In this document: piece by piece, positions 1 to 6,176 of the stretch
Layout of the letters: every line of letters begins with the position of its first letter
Position numbering within the stretch: position 1 is the stretch's first letter
Source of the DNA: JBQTIM01 sp052388135
Lineage (GTDB): Bacteria; Elusimicrobiota; Elusimicrobia; FEN-1173
Assembly: GCA_052388135.1 (NCBI GenBank)
Contig: JBQTIM010000037.1
Location: 1 to 6,554 of the forward strand
Direction: 5' to 3'
DNA length: 6,554 nucleotides
Made by a program: the position numbers and the translations under genes
Notes under the pieces: model-generated
What the model was told of the DNA's origin: nothing
The model's database searches: none
What the model saw: only the letters and a program-made list of their open reading frames with translations

Positions 1-4
1 CCTG

Positions 5-23
5 AAAAAGCGCCGGCGCCTTT
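5..23 (-). terminator. Probable intrinsic terminator of the operon
   Basis: On the minus strand the sequence after the TAA stop reads AAAGGCG-CCGG-CGCTTTTT. It can fold as a seven-pair stem (including one G-U) around a CCGG loop, with the T-run serving as stem end and tail. It begins 14 bases after the last stop codon, the expected place. The core GCGCCGGCGC is fully palindromic. On the plus strand the trailing T-run is only three bases, so activity in that direction would be weaker. Whether another gene converges from the left cannot be seen. Confidence 0.6.
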
Positions 24-37
24 AAATGATATCAAAA

Positions 38-1534
38 TTAGGGAGCCCTTTCCGGCCGCAGCGCGTGGAGGGAACCGTTGAAGGAGCAAAAATAAATCTC
101 GCCGTCCGCGTCCTCGCCGAAACTGGAGATCAGCTCGCCCCGGGCGATGAGGCGGGGCGCCGACCCTTCGCGCAGGGCCCAGATGTTGCCGGTCATGAAA
201 TCGCCGTAGACGTAGCGGCCCGCCAGCCAAGGAATTTTTTCCCCCCGGTAAACGTAGCCGCCTGTGACGGACTGGGCTTCTTCGCGGCCGTGCTCGGCCG
301 CGGGCTCGGCGAAATCGCCGTCAGCGCAGGGCCGGAACGGGTGCCTTCCCTCCCGGCAGTTCCAGCCGTAATTGCCGCCCCTGAGGATCACGTCGACCTC
401 TTCCCACTTGTCCTGCCCCACGTCGCCGGCCCAAAGGTTTCCGGTCTCGCGGTCGAAGGAGAAACGCCACGGGTTGCGCAAACCCAGGGCCCAGATTTCC
501 CCCCGCGCACCGGGTTCGCCCGCGAAGGGGTTGTCCGGCGGAACGGCGTAGGCCCGACCGGGGTCGCGGCGGTCCGCGTCCAGGCGGAGGATTTTTCCCA
601 GAAGGGAATTTTTGTTTTGCCCGTGGCCGTGCGGGTCGCCCGCCGCGCCGCCGTCTCCCAGGGCGACGTACAAATAACCGTCGGAGCCGAAGGCGATCAT
701 GCCGCCGTTGTGGTTGCCGTAGGGCTGCTCCACCTCCAGGACGATCTCCTCCGACGCGGGGTCCGCCGTTTCGCGGCGGCGGTCCAAGAGGAAAAAGGAA
801 AGCACGTTGCGGCGGGGGGTCCCGGCGGAATAGTGGATGTACATCCGCCCGTTCTCCTTGAACTTGGGATGGAAAGCCAACCCCAGCAATCCCTCTTCGT
901 TGTGGACGCGCCGCACCTTCTTCGAAATGTCCAGCACGAGGCTTTTTTCGGCCGCGTCCGGCCGGTTGTCGAACCGCCACACGCGGCCGTCCTGCTCGGC
1001 CACGAAAAGCCGGTCCGTTCCGTCGGGCGGCGCCGCCAGGAACAAGGGAAGCTCGAAGCGCAGGGCCGGAAACGCATTCTCCACGCGGACGCCCGCGCCT
1101 TCCGCCGCCGCCGCGGGCGGGGACAGCTTATAGAGCATCAGGTAAATGACCACGCCGGTGATGGAGACGTACATCCACAGGGGCCAGGTCCAGCGGGCGA
1201 GACGGACGTGGCGCTCCCACTGCGCCCGCCAGGCGCGATAGAAAGTCGCCAGGATCAGCGGCAGGATGGCCGTGGCCAAAATCGTGTGGGAGACGAGGAT
1301 GGTGAAATAGACGGGGCGGATCCAGCCCGTGCCGGAAAAGCGGGTGGCGCCGACGTGGGCGTGGTAATAAAGGTAGGAGGCGAGGAACACGGCGGAGACG
1401 GCCAGGGCCGCTCCCATGCAGATCTTATGCGCCAAAATGGAGCGGCGCTTGATGAACATGTAGCCCGCCGCCAGGAAAAGAGCGCTGGCGCCGTTGAGGG
1501 CGGCGTTGATGGCGGGAAGCCGGCTGAGCTCCAT
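38..1534 (-). CDS. DUF420 (YozB/CtaM-like) membrane domain fused to a periplasmic glucose/sorbosone dehydrogenase-type beta-propeller
   Basis: A 498-residue chain with two unrelated domains. Residues about 1-138 are a four-helix DUF420 domain (helices near 11-28, 39-57, 75-98, 118-136) with the family histidines H36 (AHK), H58 and H60 (YYHAH), H83 (SHTILA) and H109 (RHVRLAR). Members such as CtaM have been linked to heme-A oxidase maturation. Basic residues after helix 1 (KRRS) and between helices 3 and 4 put both loops inside, so the C-terminus faces the periplasm. After a PPAAAAEGAG linker, residues about 150-498 match the GSDH propeller: EEGLLGLAFHPKF (213-225), H275 in GNHNGG, a GDGG loop (293-296), R353 in GLRNPWRFSF, and GDVGQDKWEEVD (370-381) followed by GGNYGWN. 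H275 and R353 correspond to the catalytic His and PQQ-contact Arg of soluble glucose dehydrogenase. C393 and C403 may form a disulfide. GTG 1537 is an alternative start; ATG 1534 makes a TGATG overlap with the SCO stop. Confidence 0.88.
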   Translation of the reverse strand: MELSRLPAINAALNGASALFLAAGYMFIKRRSILAHKICMGAALAVSAVFLASYLYYHAHVGATRFSGTGWIRPVYFTILVSHTILATAILPLILATFYRAWRAQWERHVRLARWTWPLWMYVSITGVVIYLMLYKLSPPAAAAEGAGVRVENAFPALRFELPLFLAAPPDGTDRLFVAEQDGRVWRFDNRPDAAEKSLVLDISKKVRRVHNEEGLLGLAFHPKFKENGRMYIHYSAGTPRRNVLSFFLLDRRRETADPASEEIVLEVEQPYGNHNGGMIAFGSDGYLYVALGDGGAAGDPHGHGQNKNSLLGKILRLDADRRDPGRAYAVPPDNPFAGEPGARGEIWALGLRNPWRFSFDRETGNLWAGDVGQDKWEEVDVILRGGNYGWNCREGRHPFRPCADGDFAEPAAEHGREEAQSVTGGYVYRGEKIPWLAGRYVYGDFMTGNIWALREGSAPRLIARGELISSFGEDADGEIYFCSFNGSLHALRPERAP

Positions 1535-2163
1535 CACAGCAGAGCGCGCAGGTCGCGGCGCAGGCGTTCCCGCTCGGCCGGGTCGGCGCTGCCGTAGTAG
1601 CCGCGGATGCGGCCCTCGGGACCCACCAGAGCGAAATGGAGGCTGTGGGTCACCTCGTCTCCCGGCCGGGCGCCCTCGTTCTCTTGCAGGGCCAGCCGGA
1701 AACCCTCCCGCACCAGCTCGTGCACCGCCTCCGTTTTCCCCGTCAGAAAATGCCAGCCGTCGCTCGCGCCGTGGCGCGCGGCGTAAGCGGCCAAGACGGC
1801 GGGCGTGTCGTGAGCGGGATCGACGGAGAAAGAGACGAAGCGCGGGCGCGGCTCGCCGCGGAACTCCTTGTCCAGCTCCGCCATGCGGGCCGTGATCAAG
1901 GGGCAGGGGCCCTGGCAGCGCGTGAAAATGAAGCTCGCCACCCAGGGACGGCCGCGCAGATCGTCGAGGCCCACGGCCTCTCCCTTTTGGTTCGTGAGCG
2001 AAAACTCAGGCACCGTTCCGTACGCGCGGGGAGCGGCGCGGCCGCCGCGCCATTTTTCAAAGGCCACCCGGCCGGCGACGAACGCCAAAAAGACCGCCGC
2101 CAGAAGAAGACCCAGGCGCCGGTGGACGCGCTGGGCCGCCGGCAGGCTAGGCTCGGGCGGCAC
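1534..2163 (-). CDS. sco: SCO1/SenC/PrrC family copper chaperone
   Basis: A 209-residue membrane-anchored, thioredoxin-like protein that in this family delivers copper to, or keeps reduced, the CuA site of oxidase subunit II. An N-terminal anchor lies at about residues 16-33, with the rest in the periplasm. The copper-binding set is complete: C83-x3-C87 in FTRCQGPCPL, the SVDPAHDTP strand (about 113-121, D115) and the distal histidine H173 in VTHSLHFALV, followed by GPEGRIRGYY. Length is standard. The start is GTG 2163, supported by GGAGGG four bases upstream; it overlaps the permease end. The TGA stop (1536-1534) overlaps the following ATG. Together with heme A synthesis and the oxidase subunits this is a coherent assembly operon. 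Identification is firm; the split between copper delivery and thiol reduction is not decided by the sequence. Confidence 0.95.
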   Translation of the reverse strand: MPPEPSLPAAQRVHRRLGLLLAAVFLAFVAGRVAFEKWRGGRAAPRAYGTVPEFSLTNQKGEAVGLDDLRGRPWVASFIFTRCQGPCPLITARMAELDKEFRGEPRPRFVSFSVDPAHDTPAVLAAYAARHGASDGWHFLTGKTEAVHELVREGFRLALQENEGARPGDEVTHSLHFALVGPEGRIRGYYGSADPAERERLRRDLRALL

Positions 2164-2929
2164 GCCGCCCTCCGGCCGTCCGCACGGACAAGAAAAACAT
2201 CGCCGCCGCGAAGGCGGCGATCACCGCCAGGCAGACAGCGGCGCCCGGTCCGGCGGAGGCGGCCCCTTCGCCGAGCAATCCTTTCTGCAGGGCGGAGACG
2301 CCGTAGCTCAGCGGGTTCGCCGCCATGACGGCCCGCATCCAGGGCGGCGCGCCCGCCGCCGGGAAGAGCGCTCCCGACAGGAACCACATGGGGAACAGGA
2401 AAAGGTTCATGATGGACTGGAATCCCTGCACGGAGTCGGACCGCCAGGCCAGAAGGAAACCGAGGCCCGTGAGGCCGAAGGCCATGAGGAGAAGCGCCGC
2501 CGCCGCGTAAAGCAGTCCTCCGGGCGCGGGGCTCAATCCCGCCAGGGGCGCCAGCAGGAGAAAAAGCGCGGCCTGGCCCGCCGCCAAGGCGGCTCCGCCC
2601 GCCAGTTTGCCGAGGACCAGCGCCCAGCGCGGCGCCGGCGACACCAGCACCGCCTGGAGAAAGCCCTCGCGCCGGTCTTCGATGATGGAGATCGTGGAGA
2701 AGATCGCCGTGAACAGGACGATCATGGCCAGAGCGCCCGGGAAGAAATACTGCATGTAGCTCATCCCCGTCCCGTCGGAGCCCTGGAAAGACCGCCCCAC
2801 GCCCGAACCGATGAGGAACCAGAACACCAGAGGCGTCGCCAAGGCGCCGACCACGCGCGAAGGCTGCCGGAGGAACCGGACGACCTCCCGCCGGAAAAGA
2901 GTCGCCGACGCCAGCCAGCCGCGCGCCAT
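2147..2929 (-). CDS. ABC-2 type transporter permease
   Basis: A 260-residue integral membrane protein, the normal size for an ABC-2 half-permease, and partner of the ATPase one base upstream. Six hydrophobic segments are visible, at about 27-43, 62-83, 108-130, 138-160, 172-190 and 228-248. The family signature lies after the second segment: an EDRREGFLQAVLVSPAPR stretch (about 84-101), equivalent to the EDRExGTLxxLLxxP motif of ABC-2 permeases, followed by the conserved pattern FPMWFLSGALFP and, near the end, NPLSYGVSAL. The start ATG 2929 is preceded by GGGGAG at 2942-2937, seven bases away, a good ribosome site. The last 17 bases (2147-2163) overlap the start of the SCO gene in another frame. 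The transported substrate cannot be read from the sequence. Confidence 0.92.
   Translation of the reverse strand: MARGWLASATLFRREVVRFLRQPSRVVGALATPLVFWFLIGSGVGRSFQGSDGTGMSYMQYFFPGALAMIVLFTAIFSTISIIEDRREGFLQAVLVSPAPRWALVLGKLAGGAALAAGQAALFLLLAPLAGLSPAPGGLLYAAAALLLMAFGLTGLGFLLAWRSDSVQGFQSIMNLFLFPMWFLSGALFPAAGAPPWMRAVMAANPLSYGVSALQKGLLGEGAASAGPGAAVCLAVIAAFAAAMFFLSVRTAGGRRAARA
2168..2173 (-). promoter_or_regulatory. Shine-Dalgarno that fixes the GTG start of the SCO gene
   Basis: The minus strand reads GGAGGG then cggc then GTG (2163-2161). No in-frame ATG exists before residue 94 of the SCO protein, well past the membrane anchor and the CxxxC motif. This ribosome site inside the end of the permease gene therefore supports the GTG start and the 17-bp overlap. 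Confidence 0.6.
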
Positions 2930-2930
2930 G

Positions 2931-3866
2931 TTATTTCTCCCCGCCTTCGGCGAATCCCCGGCCCGTGAGGCGGATGAAGACGTCCTCCAAGGTGGGCTTG
3001 CCCAGCGTCACGGAATCCACGCGGCCCGGGAAAGCCTCCACCAATTTCGGGATGAAAGCGTGGCCCTCCGGCCTTTCCAGGCGCAAGACGCCGTCCGTCG
3101 AATGGACGGGGCCGCCGAAGGCGGCGGCGATTTTCTCGCGCAGGTCCTCCGGATCGCGCGCCCGCACGATGATCACGTCTCCGCCGATGCTCTTCTTCAA
3201 ATCCTCGGGCGTCCCCTCGGCCACCAGGCGGCCCCGGTCCAAGAGGGCCAAGCGGTCGCAGGCTTCCGCCTCTTCCATCAGATGCGTCGTCAAAAGCACT
3301 GTGACCCCGCCGGCTTTCAAAGCCCGCAGGCCCTTCCACAAATCGCGCCGGGCCGCCGGGTCCAGGCCGGCGCTGGGCTCGTCCAACAGGAGGAGCGCCG
3401 GCTTGTGCAGAAGCCCCTTGGCCGCCTCCACGCGGCGCTGCAGGCCCCCCGACAGAACCTCCACTTTGTCGCCGGCCCGGTCGGCCACGCCGAAAGCGGA
3501 CAGAAGCTCCTCGCTTCGCCGGCGAAGCTCCTCCCCCCGCAGTCCGTAAAGGTGGCCTTGGTGCATGAGGTTCTCGCGGACCGTCAGTTTCTTGTCCAGG
3601 CTGGGATGCTGGAAGACCACGCCGATCTTTTCCCGCACGCGGGCCGGTTCCTCGGCGGCGTCGGCGCCGAACACGCGCGCCAGGCCGCCCGAAGGCCGCA
3701 AAGCCGTGGACAGGATGCGGAACAGCGTGGTCTTGCCGCCGCCGTTGGGACCGAGAAGGCCGAAGATTTCCCCGGGACGAACGCGGAAGCTCAAGCCCGC
3801 CAGGGCCCGCCGCGAAGGCGGATAGACATGTTCCAAATTTTCGATCTCGACGGCGAAGTCGGCCAT
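2931..3866 (-). CDS. ABC transporter ATP-binding protein (ABC-2/DrrA-NodI-like)
   Basis: A 311-residue cytoplasmic ATPase that pairs with the downstream permease. All nucleotide-binding elements are visible in order: Walker A GPNGGGKTT (39-47; the usual form is GAGKTT), Q-loop Q86 in VFQHPSLD, ABC signature LSGGLQRR (138-145), Walker B LLLLDEPSAGLD (158-169) and the H-loop histidine H195 in LLTTHLMEEAE. A C-terminal extension (about 229-311) ends in LGKPTLEDVFIRLTGRG, the tail typical of DrrA/NodI/CcmA-type exporters. The start is ATG 3866, overlapping the previous TGA (TGATG). A longer open frame runs upstream to 5483, but that part is a shadow of the heme synthase gene. The gene ends in TAA one base before the permease ATG. 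Substrate is unknown. Its position inside a cytochrome oxidase assembly operon recalls NosFY beside nitrous oxide reductase, which suggests a cofactor or protein-maturation role rather than drug efflux; this is inference. Confidence 0.93.
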   Translation of the reverse strand: MADFAVEIENLEHVYPPSRRALAGLSFRVRPGEIFGLLGPNGGGKTTLFRILSTALRPSGGLARVFGADAAEEPARVREKIGVVFQHPSLDKKLTVRENLMHQGHLYGLRGEELRRRSEELLSAFGVADRAGDKVEVLSGGLQRRVEAAKGLLHKPALLLLDEPSAGLDPAARRDLWKGLRALKAGGVTVLLTTHLMEEAEACDRLALLDRGRLVAEGTPEDLKKSIGGDVIIVRARDPEDLREKIAAAFGGPVHSTDGVLRLERPEGHAFIPKLVEAFPGRVDSVTLGKPTLEDVFIRLTGRGFAEGGEK

Positions 3867-5593
3867 CAAAACCGCGGGCCGCCGTCGAAGACCAGGAAGG
3901 CGATGAGCAGGGGGATGTAGAGGATGGACGCGAAAAAGAGCCGCCGCGCGCGGAGGAGAGAGGGATCGCGGAAGAACAGCCAGCCGGCGGCCAGGAGCCC
4001 GGCGCCCAGAACCAGGGCCGCCGCCGAATAAACGTCGCCGGCCAGGCCCAACAGCGCCGGCACCAGGCTGGCGGACAACAGGGCCAGGCTGTTGAGAAGA
4101 ATTTTGGCCCCCGTCCTCTGCCCGTCGGCCGCCGGCAGCATGGACAGCCCCGCCCGGGCGTAATCGTCCTTGTACATCCAGGCCAGGGCGAAGAAGTGCG
4201 GGAACTGCCAGAAAAACAAAATGGCGAACAAGGCCCAAGCGCCGGCTCCCGGCGAGCCCGCCGCGGCGGTCCAACCCAGAACGGGAGGCAGAGCCCCCGC
4301 CACGGCGCCCACCAGCGTGCACAAGGCGGAAATTTTCTTGAGCGGGGTGTAGAGATACAGGTAGAGGCTCAGCGTCACGCCCGCCAGGAACGCCGTCAGC
4401 AGGTTCACCCAGCCCGCCAGGTAAACCAAGCCGCCCGCCGCCAGCAGGGAGCCGAACAAGAGGGCCTCCCCCGGCTTCAGACGCCCGGCCGGCAAGGGCC
4501 TCCCCTCCGTCCGCCGCATGCGCGCGTCCACGTCTATTTCCAAAAGCATGTTGAGGGCGCAGGCGCCCGCGGAGACCAAAAACGTTCCCGTCACCGTGTG
4601 GAAGAGCCGCGTGAAATCCAGCTCGCCCCGGGACCCCAGCACGAAACCCGCCAAAGCCGTGACGCCCGTCATGAAGCTGATGCCGGGCTTCGTCAGGGTG
4701 AAGTAATCCCGCCATTTCGCCGACGGCCGCGGGGCGCGCGCGCCGGGCGGCGTCAGTTTCCAAGCCCACAAGGCCGTCAGGGCCGAGAGGCCCAGGAACA
4801 AAGCTCCCACGCCCACGTGGGCCGTGGCCGCCGCCGCGGTCAGGGCGGCCGAGGCGGCGCTTCGAGACAACAGGACGTAGGCCGTCAGACCGAGGCTTGC
4901 CTGAACGACGAGAGCCGCCATCAGCGCTCCCGCCAGAAAACGCAAAACCCCGGGCGCCCGGGGCGCCAGCCAAACGCGGCCGAAGATCCCAAAAACGAAC
5001 GCCGCCGCGGCGAACGCTCCCGCCACGTGCAGGGGCAGGCCCCAACCGGTGTGGCGCAAAACCGCTCCCAAAACCAATTGAACGTAGGCCGCCGCGAACA
5101 GGCCCGCGCTCATGCCGCGCAAGGACGCGAGGCCCTCCCCCCCGGGCTCCATGGGGGCCACCCGCTTCCAAAGGGGAGACGTCCACGCCGCCAAAGCCAG
5201 CGTCAAGCAAAAGAACGTCTGGGCAAGGCATCCGTGGGCGATGGAGACGGGCTTGGGCAGGCGGAAAAGGACCGTGATGCCGCCGAGGACTCCCTGCAGA
5301 ACCACCAGCGCCAGGGCCGCCCACGCCGCGCGCCGAACCCAGGGCCGGGGCTCCTTCCATTGGAAGATCACGGCGACAACGATGGTCAGGAAACCCACGA
5401 ACGCGGCCGCCAGGCGGTGGCCGTGCTCGAAGAGGATGCCGCCCACCATGGGCGGCATGAGGCGTCCGTAGGAGAGCGGCCAATCGGGCACGGCCAAGCC
5501 GGAATGGGTGCTCGTGACCAGGCCGCCCAGGAGGATCAATCCCCAGGACGCCGCGGCCAGGCCGGCGGCGAGACGGCGCGGGGCGGATTCCAT
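3866..5593 (-). CDS. ctaA-ctaB: Fused heme A synthase (CtaA/COX15) and heme O synthase (CtaB, protoheme IX farnesyltransferase)
   Basis: A 575-residue polytopic membrane protein with two enzymes in one chain. Residues about 10-285 are COX15/CtaA-like, oxidising the heme O methyl group to give heme A. The expected heme-ligand histidines are visible: E56/H59 in EHGHR, H120 in IAHGCLAQ, H189 in GLPLHVAG and H259 in TAHVGVG. Residues about 295-575 are UbiA-type CtaB, farnesylating protoheme. Here the first motif is N348-x3-E352-x3-D356 followed by RMRRT and RPLPAG, and the second is YKDDYARAG ending in LSMLP. The first motif has Glu where the classical form has Asp. The external loops of the CtaA half lack the cysteine pairs of Bacillus-type enzymes. 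The linker (about 279-294) is short and basic. The fusion makes the product of the C-terminal domain the substrate of the N-terminal one. Both its start and its stop overlap neighbouring genes as TGATG. Identification is firm; channelling is inference. Confidence 0.95.
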   Translation of the reverse strand: MESAPRRLAAGLAAASWGLILLGGLVTSTHSGLAVPDWPLSYGRLMPPMVGGILFEHGHRLAAAFVGFLTIVVAVIFQWKEPRPWVRRAAWAALALVVLQGVLGGITVLFRLPKPVSIAHGCLAQTFFCLTLALAAWTSPLWKRVAPMEPGGEGLASLRGMSAGLFAAAYVQLVLGAVLRHTGWGLPLHVAGAFAAAAFVFGIFGRVWLAPRAPGVLRFLAGALMAALVVQASLGLTAYVLLSRSAASAALTAAAATAHVGVGALFLGLSALTALWAWKLTPPGARAPRPSAKWRDYFTLTKPGISFMTGVTALAGFVLGSRGELDFTRLFHTVTGTFLVSAGACALNMLLEIDVDARMRRTEGRPLPAGRLKPGEALLFGSLLAAGGLVYLAGWVNLLTAFLAGVTLSLYLYLYTPLKKISALCTLVGAVAGALPPVLGWTAAAGSPGAGAWALFAILFFWQFPHFFALAWMYKDDYARAGLSMLPAADGQRTGAKILLNSLALLSASLVPALLGLAGDVYSAAALVLGAGLLAAGWLFFRDPSLLRARRLFFASILYIPLLIAFLVFDGGPRF

Positions 5594-5850
5594 CACGCGC
5601 CCTCCGCCATCCGCCCGCGGTTCTTACGGCTGTGGTAAACCACCAAGCCCGCCAGCACCCCGAACAAAGTGAAGGGCAAGGCCAGCAAGAACACGACCCC
5701 CCAATAAAAACCCCGGGCCAGGCCCGAAGAAGGATCTTCCCCGAAGCAGACCGTGCAGGCTTGCGCCGCGGCGGGCAGGAGCGCCAGCGCCGGGAACAGC
5801 GCGACGGCGGCGCGCATCTTGAAACGCGTGAGAGAGGACATAAAATTCAT
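5593..5850 (-). CDS. Small exported CxxC membrane protein of the oxidase cluster, function unknown
   Basis: An 85-residue protein that I cannot assign to a named family. Seen directly: a basic N-terminus (MNFMSSLTRFKMR), a hydrophobic stretch at about 13-30 ending in AQA before CTVCFGEDPSS, then one strong helix at about 48-72 and a basic tail with SRKNRGR. The natural reading is a signal peptide cleaved near residue 31, leaving a mature protein that begins with C32-x-x-C35 outside the membrane, anchored by one helix with its tail in the cytoplasm. Three in-frame ATGs compete (5850, 5841, 5817). None has a clear Shine-Dalgarno, and 5850 is the default. The frame stays open upstream to 6024, but that part overlaps the subunit IV gene and its translation looks like shadow sequence. 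Its TGA overlaps the next ATG (TGATG). It lies between oxidase subunits and heme A synthesis genes, so a role in oxidase assembly or metal/thiol handling is a reasonable but untested inference. Confidence 0.8.
   Translation of the reverse strand: MNFMSSLTRFKMRAAVALFPALALLPAAAQACTVCFGEDPSSGLARGFYWGVVFLLALPFTLFGVLAGLVVYHSRKNRGRMAEGA
5600..5605 (-). promoter_or_regulatory. Shine-Dalgarno for the heme A/O synthase fusion
   Basis: The minus-strand sequence reads GGAGGG followed by cgcGTGATGG. The motif is three bases from the GTG at 5596 and six from the ATG at 5593. The six-base spacing is closer to normal, and the ATG also overlaps the previous stop as TGATG, so ATG 5593 is the preferred start. 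The difference is one residue. Confidence 0.6.
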
Positions 5851-5888
5851 CGGCGGCCCGCCGGCAAGCGGCGGCCGGTCGCGGCGTT

Positions 5889-6176
5889 CTAATTCGTGAA
5901 CGCGATGTCGGGCAGGAGGTAAACGCCCAGGAACAAAGCCAGGAAAAGCGCCGTGAAGAAAACGGCGTGGATGGCCTTGGGCTCGGACCGCATGTGCATG
6001 AAAAAAGCCATGATGAGCGCGCATTTCAGGAGCGCGATGAGGAACGCCAGCCCGATGCCTATCTTCAACGGCAAATGCGCGTAGGACAAGCCCACCGTGC
6101 AGGCCGTCAGCAGCAGGAGGCCGCCGAAAACCATCAAATACGTTTTGACCGTCGTGTGGCCGCCGCGGGTCGTCAT
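5889..6176 (-). CDS. ctaF: caa3-type cytochrome c oxidase subunit IV
   Basis: Small 95-residue accessory membrane subunit of prokaryotic caa3/aa3 oxidases. Three predicted helices lie at about residues 13-33, 37-60 and 69-88. The second carries the family signature: a lysine in the helix (K51) followed by LIMAFFMHMR, as in the prokaryotic COX4 family. The start is set at ATG 6176, although the frame stays open to 6230. This ATG overlaps the subunit III stop (ATGA), gives the normal family length and a typical N-terminus (MTTRGGHTTVKTYLMVFGG), and avoids coding through conserved subunit III sequence. There is no strong Shine-Dalgarno upstream, so translation is probably coupled to subunit III. 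It stops at TAG 5891-5889 and is followed by the only real gap in the operon (38 bp). Its exact function within the oxidase is poorly defined even in the family; it is usually viewed as an assembly or stability subunit. Confidence 0.93.
   Translation of the reverse strand: MTTRGGHTTVKTYLMVFGGLLLLTACTVGLSYAHLPLKIGIGLAFLIALLKCALIMAFFMHMRSEPKAIHAVFFTALFLALFLGVYLLPDIAFTN

Noticed and set aside
26..1597. Long plus-strand open frame of 523 codons opposite the DUF420-propeller gene
   Set aside because: Translation is low-complexity, rich in Arg/Gly/Ala/Val with no domain or membrane pattern; it mirrors the codon bias of the G+C-rich minus-strand gene.
2811..3920. Plus-strand open frame of 369 codons opposite the ABC ATPase
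   Set aside because: Lies antisense to a gene with every ABC motif intact and shows no family features of its own.
2931..5483. Apparent 850-residue protein with the ABC ATPase at its C-terminus
   Set aside because: The first 539 codons run out of frame through the heme synthase gene and give Gly/Arg-rich nonsense; the true ATPase start is ATG 3866, coupled to the previous stop.
4196..5638. Plus-strand open frame of 480 codons opposite the heme A/O synthase
   Set aside because: Composition is dominated by Arg, Gln, Gly and Pro with no recognisable motif, as expected for the antisense of a hydrophobic G+C-rich gene.
5740..5765. Lipoprotein signal at the cysteine following AQA in the small CxxC protein
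   Set aside because: The residues before the cysteine (A-Q-A) do not fit the usual lipobox, which needs Leu/Val/Ile at -3; an ordinary signal peptidase I site fits better.
5851..5888. G+C-rich inverted repeats in the 38-bp gap after subunit IV, including a five-pair stem at 5851-5863
   Set aside because: There is no T-run, so it is not an intrinsic terminator, and short stems of this kind are frequent by chance at this base composition. It could mask the start of the CxxC gene but nothing further supports that.
5851..6024. Fifty-eight-residue N-terminal extension of the CxxC protein
   Set aside because: It overlaps the subunit IV gene in another frame and lacks the pattern of a signal peptide, while ATG 5850 gives a clean one.
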